DNA from: Ichthyophonus hoferi
Lineage: Eukaryota > Opisthokonta > Ichthyosporea > Ichthyophonida > Ichthyophonidae
Reading direction: 5' to 3'
Assembly (NCBI GenBank): GCA_002751075.1
Contig: NAOQ01000235.1
Span: forward strand, 6,327 to 17,411
Length of the DNA: 11,085 bases
Shown here: piece by piece, positions 1 through 7,764 of the stretch
Position numbering within the stretch: position 1 is the first letter of the stretch
Layout of the letters: each line of letters opens with the position of its first letter
Made by a program: the position numbers and the translations under genes
Notes under the pieces: generated by a model
The model's database searches: none
The model's input: only the letters and a program-made list of their open reading frames with translations
Told to the model about the DNA's origin: nothing

Positions 1-68
1 GAGGACAGTTGTTATATATGCATTTGTTGTACTTGACCTCTAACCAATAGCCACCCTCCTGTTAACAG

Positions 69-390
69 CGCTAGAAGTTTTGATGAAGAAGCTATCCCTC
101 TAGAAGAAACTATCGATCTAGGACAGATAGCGATATACGACCATGAGTGTCTGTCACGCGCAATCGATGCCTTTCACCTCTATTGCCATGTTATAGACGA
201 GCATCATTTGACGTCTGTTGCTGTAATCGCACACCTATGTGAGGCGGGTTATACGGACTTTAATATTTTTGAGGGTATAATGCTCATGCCTCAAGAGCTA
301 TGTAGCAAAAAGGCAGTGGAGTCTGAATCCCACTATTCTGACTTTGCTCATAATTCCAATTTTGATTCAAGTAATACTCTGTACAGGTAA
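69..390 (+). CDS. Probable terminal exon of an unrecognised protein gene
   Basis: The frame is open from base 37 to a TAA at 388-390, in a stretch clearly richer in G+C than its surroundings. It has no ATG in its first part, so it is read as a 3' exon. The preferred acceptor is the AG at 67-68: a CTAAC branch-like motif at 40-44 and a C/T-rich tract lie just before it. An alternative acceptor is the AG at 49-50. The encoded segment is acidic at its start (FDEEAIPLEETIDLGQ), then has a helical-looking, Cys/His-containing stretch (DAFHLYCHVIDEHH, CEAGYTDFNIFEG), and ends in a Ser/Asn-rich tail (SNFDSSNTLYR). I do not recognise the family and see no catalytic motif. GTAACA at 387 could also be a splice donor, in which case the stop would not be used. 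The convergent gene beginning five bases downstream makes the TAA the simpler reading. Confidence 0.55.
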
Positions 391-395
391 CAATG

Positions 396-578
396 TTATG
401 TTTCTATATATATGTATCCATTGAACGTGTGAATTTCGGATAACTCTACGGTCACACCAACATTGGTTGCCAACATACCCTTTATATGTTCATTGAGCTT
501 TGTGATGAGTCCCTCTCGCTCCTCCATAAGGATTTTATCTATATACTCTACAAAAGGAGTTTCAGGACTGCAGTTTCT
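396..578 (-). CDS. Probable terminal exon of an unrecognised gene, convergent with the + exon
   Basis: On the minus strand a frame of 60 codons runs from an acceptor AG at 579-580 to a TAA at 396-398. The peptide begins RNCSPETPFVEYIDKIL, continues with a charged helical stretch (EEREGLITKLNEHIKG), and ends VELSEIHTFNGYIYIET. The mix of Glu, Lys, Leu and Ile looks like a real protein, whereas the plus-strand reading of the same bases is Ser/Leu-rich with no pattern. The acceptor is preceded by a TAAC branch-like motif. A further AG 11 bases downstream (minus sense) is an alternative boundary. I do not recognise the family. Upstream exons should lie to the right on the minus strand; 1245-1486 and 4726-4797 are weak candidates, but I cannot link them. 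The 3' UTR must run into the opposite gene's last exon. Confidence 0.5.
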   Translation of the reverse strand, partial: RNCSPETPFVEYIDKILMEEREGLITKLNEHIKGMLATNVGVTVELSEIHTFNGYIYIET

Positions 579-615
579 CTGCAGATCGACCGCGCTTAGT
601 TACATACTGTGACAG

Positions 616-638
616 ATATATATATATATATATATATA
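616..638. repeat. (AT)n dinucleotide microsatellite
   Basis: An uninterrupted AT run of 23 bases just upstream, in minus-strand sense, of the 396-578 exon, so it probably lies in the intron before it. Confidence 0.9.
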
Positions 639-639
639 A

Positions 640-1244
640 GCTCCATATCCATTGAAGTCTGTAGCAATCTATAATTTAAATAAAGATATATAGCTATTAA
701 AGGCATACTAGTTAATTAATTACACACTTAGATGCACATATCTTGGGTCTATTTATATATATGTTTAGGTATGCGCGAATGGATGTCCATTTATTAATAG
801 GAAATAGTATAAGGAAGAATATAATTATTATACTATTGTATTGTTATATTATACTGTTCATTGATGTATTGATATCCTAACATAATAAAATGTTAATATT
901 CTTCATAAACAAACATCAACATATTTAAATATACTTACACACTCACAATCTTAATTGACCAATTAGTCTGCCATTGCCATTTAAAAAATCTGGTTCCCTA
1001 TTTGATTTAAATAGACTAAGTTAATTATATCAAACCAAATTGTCACGTTAAAAAGAATAAGTATAGCCTAAGAAGCAGAATAAACTTATTAAAAAACTTC
1101 AATTATTCTTTTTTTAATTTAGGAGAATGGCAATGATAGGAGGACGTAGAATCTTTTTTATAATAAATAACCAATGAGCATGTCGAACTATGACTTCTAC
1201 TTTTCCTGTTAGGCAGTCACTAAAATAGTATTATGTTAATGTAA
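640..1244. other. AT-rich non-coding DNA, no gene seen
   Basis: No convincing open frame on either strand. The bases around 935-965 (a CTCACAATC block followed by TTGACCAATTAG) resemble blocks near 4533 and 6245 and may belong to a very diverged dispersed repeat. If the minus-strand exons at 396 and 1245 belong to one gene, this is an intron. Confidence 0.5.
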
Positions 1245-1486
1245 TTATTGTGAGACGAATAAACTTATAGCTATATATATTGCAGCCAATAGGGAGGAAG
1301 AAAAATGCCGATTTGCAACAAATACATTAACTGAAACTAGATCATGTCCACCAATAACACCTCGAGCCGAGTCTCTAAGGTGGCCCGCATTATGTAGACG
1401 GGTATAAAGCATTCTTTTGTTAGAGCCAATGCTAATCTTCACTTGACTGTTTAGTGTAATGACACCTTCGTCATTTTTGAAGTTAC
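1245..1486 (-). CDS. Possible exon of an unrecognised minus-strand gene
   Basis: A minus-strand frame stays open from 1574 to a TAA at 1245-1247. Its part after 1486 is more balanced in base use than the AT-rich DNA around it. An acceptor AG at 1487-1488, preceded by a pyrimidine-rich stretch (minus sense), would start the exon with two bases completing a Gly codon. The peptide contains NDEGVITLNSQVKISIG, NKRMLYTRLHNAGHLRDS and GGHDLVSVNVFVANRHFSS, which looks like folded-protein sequence. The last part (IYIAISLFVSQ) may be intronic if a GT near 1320 is used as a donor. I do not recognise the family. It could be an exon of the same gene as 396-578, a separate small gene, or a chance frame. 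Confidence 0.35.
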
Positions 1487-1574
1487 CTAGGTAGAAAGAT
1501 GAAAAAGAAATAGAAAAAGACCGACGAGAAGAATAGGTAAAAACATTATAAATTGATATATACATAAGTACCAA

Positions 1575-2309
1575 GTATATTTTGTTCTATGACCTTCATC
1601 CAATAACCATTTTCTACTTGATTTAACTTCATACTCCCGAGATTGTATTGGCTATTAAAACATCGCTTATACGTTAGAAGAAGCAGAGATGATAAGCGCC
1701 TTGCTAAAACTATATGTATATGACGATATGAACCACAGGATGGGCTGAGTGTACAAGGAGGGGAAAAGAAGGTGTATGTTTGAAATACTGAACAAAAGAG
1801 AGATATGTCGAGGTACGCTATATAGTATGATAGGGCTATAAGTAATAGGGAAGATATAGTGTGTTTATTTTAAGAAAAATATTTCAATACCTAGATGTGG
1901 ACTAAACAACAAATGGAGGTAGATCAAATCTTTGGAAACTCAATTGATGGTTTGAAAGCTGTAATGCCATTTTGCTTCACTAATAACAGACTTTTATTTA
2001 AATAAAAATTGAAAATATAATACTCTTAATATATGCATTGGGGGGGTTGTTTTTTTTAAAAAAAAAAAAAATAGAAAAATTCGCATATCAAAAAGACTAA
2101 AATTTAATTGAGCGCACCGGAAAAGCAATAATGATTAGTGTTTATACAAAACCATGATATTATGGGACAGGTATAAGAATTATGAATAGAATAGGGTAAG
2201 GGGAGAAAGATGCAAGAGACAGAAGCATAATTAGTAAAAAATACAGAGAAAATACATCGTAGAGTAGTTAATATATAGTATACCTTTGTGTTAAATATCA
2301 TCCATTTTC
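1575..2309. other. AT-rich non-coding DNA with a short dispersed repeat and a homopolymer block
   Basis: No supported gene. At 1834-1850 lies GGCTATAAGTAATAGGG, which matches 16 of 17 bases of the minus strand at 9503-9519. AGTATGATAGGG at 1824-1835 is also found at 8879-8890. These are the ends of the inverted-repeat structure in the AAA gene's third intron. At 2040-2071 there is a block of 7 G, TTG, 8 T and 14 A. Confidence 0.5.
2040..2071. repeat. G7/T8/A14 homopolymer block
   Basis: A run of seven G is followed by TTG, eight T and fourteen A. The T8A14 junction can fold on itself. It could be a retroposed A-tail scar or simple slippage; no body of a retroposon is recognisable beside it. 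Confidence 0.7.
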
Positions 2310-4220
2310 TTGTCTACTGAAACAAACTCAACCTGGAATGCAATTCCATTCTCTCCTATCAACCTCCCAGTATCAGAGAGTTGGCCACCCCCTAGTAAAT
2401 ACGCCATTGGTTTATCTAACATCACAATATGTTTTGGTTATTCTCCTATAACTAAAGTGCTTTGTGTAACCTTTCCTTAGAACTCAAAAAGGTATAAATC
2501 TCCAAATTATTCCCTTTTAGTAGGCATTTTAATGTGTATAATTGGACTCGATTGTACAACCAACTGCTGATATCTTACCTAACCATGACATCTCATTTAA
2601 GAGAGAGTCTGTCACAGAGATTTCTTTGTCACTACCTACCCCTCTACCAATCCGTCAACTCTGTATGCGAGCACCCCAATTCATGTGCTGGGATGAGAAA
2701 AAGAGTTCAGGTCCAAAAATAGCTGCCACTATGACCAACAGCAATCACAGCTACAGGGAAAGTCTCTTGTATTGCCATGCACAGTACCCCACTCTTTGAC
2801 CTCACCAACTTCAAGGCCTATAGGGAGACCATGCAGTGAACTGCTGCAATGCACATGGAACTCACTACAATTAACAAGATCTACACATGGATGATCATTC
2901 CTAAGGAGGAGCTGTCATACAACACAAAGCTTATCTATGTACATAGGAAACATGGAAGTCAAAGATGGTTTCTTTTTTTTCTTTTCTTTTTTTTCTTTTT
3001 TCAATCTCTTTACCTATTACAAGCTTTGTCACTATATAAACATTAATTAAAATCACTGCATTCTACCAATATGACCTTGCCCAAATGGACATCACATTAA
3101 CCTGTCTACTTGCAAAACCTACTATACCTGTCTATATGCATCAATTGTAATCAATGGAGAACTCTGACCACCCCAAATGGATTTGTAAACTCCACAAATT
3201 TTTTTATGGCCTACATGCCATTAGATTCCAGTAGAATGATGCCCTTGGCATGTTCTTCTATACTCAAGGTATGATTTCTGCAGACAAAGATTCGTGCCTA
3301 AATATTAGCCTCAACAGCAGCACGTTCCTGGCCCTCAGCTGCTATTTTAATGATGCCCTCATAATATCAGAACACTTGGTTAATTAGGGGGCCTTGATAA
3401 CAGCCTTTGGCAACAAGTTCTTAACCAGGAACACAGGATGGTCTATTAAACTTTCTCGGCTACATCATTCAACCAAATGACCAATGCATCCAACTCTCAC
3501 GGACAGGGCACATACTTGAACTAGTCACATCCTATGGCCAGGAGAATGGCAGACCACTACACTCATCCATTTTTCCAGATTACAACAAAGAAGCAGCCAA
3601 TAGGACTCCCTCATCTAAGCCATGTTATAAAGCTGCATATCAAGACCTAGTTGGCCGTTTGATCTGGATTATGAAGTACAGCCAACCTGACTACCAATTT
3701 TCAGTCAGCTATCTTGTGAGATATGCAGGAGAACTAACAAAAACAACCTGGGAAATAGTAGTGCATCTACTCTGCTACCTCAAAACAACTGCTGAAGAGT
3801 GCATCAAGCATGAAAGAGCACCTTTGACTCTTAATGCTTTCTCTGATGCTCACTTTTCTACCAAACCATAGGCAGCCGGCAGCACCATCACTATGTCATT
3901 AATTTTCCAGTAAAATCGCATACTTTTCTATGCTCCTAGATTATTTAGGCATTGACACCGGCTTTGTAAAGCTATGTGAAGACAACCAGTCTGAAGTATG
4001 TCCCACAAAGAAGAGCTGCGTCACAAAGGATACAAGATAGATCATGGTATGATATTGATACATTTGATATTAAATGGAAAATAAAGATATCAAGATTTTT
4101 TCCTGCCCTACAGAGCTCATTGTAGCTGAGTGCCTGACTAAGGTAATGTCCCCCATGAACATGAACTACAATAAGTCCAAGGAATTCCTGTGCATGTTTG
4201 AAATGCATAAACTTTAGATT
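2310..4220 (+). mobile_element. Degraded Ty1/copia-type LTR retrotransposon relic (pol region)
   Basis: Several segments on the + strand match landmarks of copia pol in the expected order. The N-terminal reverse transcriptase motif (a MELTTINKIYTW-like block) lies near 2850-2910. The Leu/Tyr-Gly-Leu block of mid-RT (CKLHKFFYGLHA) is near 3187-3225 and a degenerate active-site region near 3340-3375. The connection and RNase H region, with DLVGRLIW, QPDYQFSVSYL and FSDAHF, covers 3645-3871, and an LTK-containing C-terminal block lies near 4130-4217. Base composition changes at about 2300 and 4220, which sets the approximate ends. I found no LTR pair, primer-binding site or target duplication. 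The copy is broken in many places (more than ten), so it is an old fossil. A long C/T tract interrupts it near 2968-3001. If a minus-strand gene spans this region, the relic sits in an intron in reverse orientation. Confidence 0.8.
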
Positions 4221-4708
4221 TTTAACACGTGTCCTGCTTTGCCTACCACATAAGAAGGTGTTGCAACCATTATTTGTTTACTATTCCTTTTTCTAGTAGT
4301 ATCTAAAATATAAACTATGTCGTATATTCTAAACGGTCCGCTAAAATAATGGCTCACAAAATAGGTAGACTATGGAAGGCATACTCGACTGTATTATATA
4401 GTGTAACAACATATATATATAAATATCACTTTAAAAATAAATTGCTATTTTTAAAATATATATATTAATTATAAATTATGGCTAGAATATATTTCATTTA
4501 TATATTATATTCATTTAACCAATGCATAAAAACTAAAATCCTACTCGCAATCATAGATTAACCAATAAAAAATAACCAACATGAATTTAAATATAATTAA
4601 ATAATCCAAATGCAACAATTTTCAACATTGAAGGCCCACAATCGCTCAAATTTACTAACACCCACAATCGCTCATCTATAAACATATGATATAGATTTAG
4701 CCGCATAA
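4221..4708. other. AT-rich non-coding DNA
   Basis: No gene is supported. It contains a perfect 14-base direct repeat (CCCACAATCGCTCA) at 4635-4648 and 4661-4674, and TTAACCAAT-like blocks around 4515-4565. Confidence 0.5.
4635..4674. repeat. 14-bp direct repeat, 26-bp period
   Basis: CCCACAATCGCTCA occurs at 4635-4648 and again at 4661-4674, with 12 A/T-rich bases between. It could be two units of a 26-bp tandem repeat or the footprint of a small insertion. Confidence 0.85.
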
Positions 4709-4920
4709 TATGAAGATAAATGTTCTCACAAAACGACACGCATCTCCAGTACTAGTTTGTCTGCTGCCTTAGGGTGGAAATGTGCGAGAACGGTCTCCTA
4801 CGGGATGAGATGCAAGAAAAACGCAACTGTAAAACATGTATACGTCACTAATATGGGCGTCCGCATACCAAAGGTTGCTACATTTAATTTTTTAGATTTT
4901 TTATGTTGCCAAATAAAGTA
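4709..4920. other. Coding-like island, strand unresolved
   Basis: This stretch is richer in G+C than its neighbours and open on both strands. On the minus strand, an acceptor at 4798-4799 with an excellent pyrimidine tract (minus sense) is followed by ETVLAHFHPKAADKLVLEM to a TGA at 4726-4728; a GTGAGA donor overlaps that stop. On the plus strand, a frame is open from 4709 to 4920 with a Lys/Cys-rich middle (CKKNATVKHVYVTNMG). The minus reading looks more like an exon because of its splice site. No family is recognised. The right end overlaps copy 1 of the dispersed repeat family. Confidence 0.3.
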
Positions 4921-6520
4921 GGTAGAATGTGTTATGCTTTTCACTCTTCAGCCTAAACCCGATATTGTTCTATATTTTATGGAAATTTGAATTTTCTATA
5001 AGGATTTAAAAGTACAGCCTAACCAAGCTTGCTTTATTTTTAGATCCTCGTTATTGATTTTTCCTTAAATATTTAAAGCAATGTATGGGCGTTCGTATAT
5101 CGAAGGCTGTTACATTTAAAAAAAAAAATTTTAATGATTTGGATCGTCAAATAGAATCCATTTAGTTTGTTTGTAAGATGCTATGAAGTATTAATATAAT
5201 AATATAATATAATATTATGTTATAGCGGTTTATTTTTTTAGAATGTATTGGGACTTAAAAGTTTTTAAATTAGTTTCAATTCGGTTGCAAAGTGGCTAGA
5301 AGGCAATATTGCTTCTTAAATATATTTATCCTTTAAAGCAAACTGTTCATTGTTCTCAGTCGTCAATATTTACTGTTCAGTAATATATATTATTATAATA
5401 GTTATAAAAATTCATAGTCCGAAATTCAATTTATGTTCTCTGGGTTTTTCATATGTCTGTAGTTGTTAAAGAAGTTGAAGTAGGTAATTCAAATACTTTA
5501 CTAGTAGGCCAACTGGTTGAATCTGGTGCTGCTTCTTCTGATAATAACAATACCTTAGCCATGTACACAAACCCACAATTAAATTACAGCTACTGTATAT
5601 AGAGCACCTTGCCAGGTAAGAAATTAAAGGCATTTATATCCAGCAATCATCTGAGGGAGATTGAGGAGCAGCTAGGTAGAACTTTAGCCTGCCGACTACT
5701 TGACGACAACACCCAGATAAAGTGCAGTACAATAGATATCAGTTTTATTACCAACATTCTTTGATAAAATGAATAAGCTATGCCGATTGGCGTACCTAAG
5801 GTTACTATGTATAACACAGTATTATCTATTCCAACGAATAAAACAGTTTTTATTTATTTATAAGACTATATTGGATATTATTGTAACATTATGATTATAT
5901 GAGCGTCCTTATACCAAAGTTTACCAAGTTTAAAATTTGTATTATTGATTTTACCAACTAAATTGGGTTAAAATAAGCTTAAAATGGTTCGAGTATGATG
6001 TTAAAATTTATTATTATTTGATTTTATTGTCATTGAATAGCATTTCATCTTTTATCTGGACATTCACATACCAAAAGTTGTTGCATTTAAAATTTTATTA
6101 TTACATTTTATTATTATCATATTATACTATTAGCCTATTTTACACTAATGAGGGAATGATTCATAAGAAATAGTTGAATGAAATAAAGATACTTAATTCT
6201 TTAGAAACTATTCCAATTACTTACTGAATTAATTATACGTTCACTCACACAAACCAATAGATCCATAGTAACTTCACCGTTGATAAAAAATAACGTAGCC
6301 ATCTCTAATATCTTATATTTTAGCTAGTTAAGGTTTCTTAGCATATTATCCTACTATTTATTCCGCCAAATAAATTGCTTTATAATAAGATGATATTTGG
6401 CACTATTATAGTATATTAAGTTATATAGGGGTTCTTTTTTTCTTATTCATATATATAATAGGACTAGTGTACTCCAGGTCGCTAAATTTAAATTTCTATT
6501 ATATATTTCGCCGCATAAAA
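4853..6520 (+). repeat. Dispersed, diverged short repeat family (4 clearer copies, 2 weak)
   Basis: A block of about 35 bases close to GGGCGTCCGTATACCAAAGG, then a GTTGCTACATTTAA-like stretch, recurs in the same orientation. Copies begin at 4853, 5085, 5787 (weaker), 5899, 6058 and 6461 (weakest). Most are followed, after a T-rich stretch, by a second block resembling TTATTGATTTT..CCAAATAAA (for example near 4910, 5145, 5835, 5950, 6505). A lone second block lies near 6360. Spacing is irregular. The reading frame is not kept between copies, so this is a DNA repeat rather than a coding repeat. I do not recognise the family. Confidence 0.6.
5453..5764 (+). pseudogene. Coding-like island, unidentified; possible gene remnant or exons
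   Basis: Two adjoining open stretches share one frame on the + strand: 5453-5602, starting with an ATG (VVVKEVEVGNSNTLLVGQLVE, then Ser/Asn-rich), and 5603-5764 (SSNHLREIEEQLGRTLACRLL and a Thr/Ile-rich end). Base composition is clearly more balanced than in the flanking DNA. A CCAG/GTAAGA donor-like site at 5611-5620 and a CCAG at about 5639-5643 could be splice signals. I do not recognise the protein. It may be exons of a spliced gene, a decayed host gene, or part of an unrecognised repeat. Confidence 0.3.
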
Positions 6521-7231
6521 TGGTCTTAAGATTATTTCAAAATATTATATTACATCATATTATACTATTTCATACTATATACTAAATTAAACTACAATAT
6601 AATGTACTCTTCTACATCATACTATATAGTATTATACTGGACCATATCACTATATCAAACTATATTATACTATCGTACTATAGTTGTATTCCCATATATC
6701 CTACAATCATGGTTGACCTCAATCTAACCAACTAATGAAATCACTACAGACATATATAATACTATTAATATGAACCAATTATTACTTCGATTAGGCTAGT
6801 AATGACCAAGCAATCCAGACTTTAACACACGATTAACCTAATTAGATTAGCTGCAATAATTGGCTAAGCCATTTTATACTTACTCTAATCAAATAAAATA
6901 CAGAATAGCAAATAAACGTAACATAATATACCATGTCAAAAAAAATATTTTATTTGTAGTTACTCTATTTAGTCTAGCTATTTATTTTTTATTCATTTCA
7001 ATAAAAGTTATTTTTTTAACTATAAATGTGCTCCGCATAATTATGAATTATATTAATTATAGTACATTACTTACCCAATCGCCTAGTTATTAATAATTAT
7101 AATATAGCCATTCATAGTAAAAAAGTTATAAATGATCAAAATCACTAATTAACACTAGTTAAATTATAACCGTATGTAGTGTATTTAATTAGCTAATTGA
7201 TTAATAGTATCTAATTACGGCTCAGTGTGTT
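5765..7231. other. AT-rich intergenic DNA, no gene supported
   Basis: Apart from the dispersed repeat copies, this stretch is strongly AT-rich. Between 6541 and 6686 many scattered ATACTAT/ACTATAT words occur, resembling a decayed form of the 8-bp satellites in the AAA gene's introns. A 77-codon frame at 6860-7093 is low-complexity and not counted as a gene. Confidence 0.5.
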
Positions 7232-7296
7232 TACACATACGCGTACATACATGCGTACACTGCTATATATGTATACATGCATATATACATACATAT
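7232..7296. promoter_or_regulatory. Alternating purine-pyrimidine tract upstream of the AAA gene
   Basis: Bases 7232-7260 and 7264-7296 alternate purine and pyrimidine without a break, apart from the three bases between them. The first half includes CG steps (ACGCGT, ATGCGT). Such tracts can adopt left-handed or unwound DNA. It ends 179 bases before the proposed start codon, so a promoter role is possible but is inference. Confidence 0.45.
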
Positions 7297-7321
7297 TGTA
7301 TATATAGAGGTATATGTTATA

Positions 7322-7336
7322 CTATGGCAACCATAG
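7322..7336. promoter_or_regulatory. Palindrome CTATGG-CAA-CCATAG upstream of the AAA gene
   Basis: Perfect 6-base arms surround a 3-base centre, about 140 bases before the ATG. Its left 11 bases (CTATGGCAACC) are also the exact reverse complement of GGTTGCCATAG at 7511-7521 inside exon 1, so a transcript starting upstream could fold across the start codon. Confidence 0.4.
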
Positions 7337-7475
7337 CGATATATAACAGAAAAATAATTGGACAGCTATTTTGGAGGAAGTTTTGAAGAAATTATTATCG
7401 AGTGCAGGATTTTAAAGTTAAAACTTAAATTTAAATTCCATTTTAAAATTTAATATATACATATATACTACAACG

Positions 7476-7522
7476 ATGACACAAAGGGAGGGTACCCCAC
7501 TAACCCTAGTGGTTGCCATAGA

Positions 7523-7529
<7 letters not shown>
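7476..7529 (+). CDS. AAA gene exon 1 (start codon)
   Basis: The ATG at 7476 is followed by 18 codons, MTQREGTPLTLVVAIERK, ending exactly at AAG before GTATAT. The junction is phase 0, which fits exon 2. The segment is a small GC-balanced island between AT-rich DNA and a microsatellite, and LTLVVAIERK is a plausible first strand of the N-domain. The frame also continues into the microsatellite, but that part encodes only Tyr-Ile-His repeats and is rejected as coding. Confidence 0.6.
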
Positions 7530-7561
<32 letters not shown>

Positions 7562-7730
7562 ACATGTATACATACATGCTTACATACATACATACATATA
7601 TACACGTATACATACCTGCTTACATACATATATATACATATATACATGTATACATACATGCTTACATACATATATACATATATACATGTATACATACATG
7701 CTTACATATATATATACATATATACATACA

Positions 7731-7764
<34 letters not shown>

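Noticed and set aside
2104-2301. 65-codon minus-strand frame
   Set aside because: Low-complexity Tyr/Ser/Cys/Ile-rich translation of AT-rich DNA with no supporting splice or family signal.
3972-4208. 78-codon minus-strand frame
   Set aside because: Lies antisense across the C-terminal end of the copia relic; a shadow.
5600-5602. Reassigned stop codon (non-standard code)
   Set aside because: The well-supported AAA exons use no in-frame TAG or TAA, and one doubtful frame is not enough to propose a different code.
6860-7093. 77-codon plus-strand frame with hydrophobic stretches
   Set aside because: It starts with TTG, is made of A/T-rich codons (Ile, Asn, Tyr, Phe, Lys), and matches no family. 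Expected by chance in such DNA.
7326-7517. RFX-type X-box half-sites (GGCAAC, GTTGCC)
   Set aside because: Only half-sites with wide spacing; too short to call in an unknown lineage.
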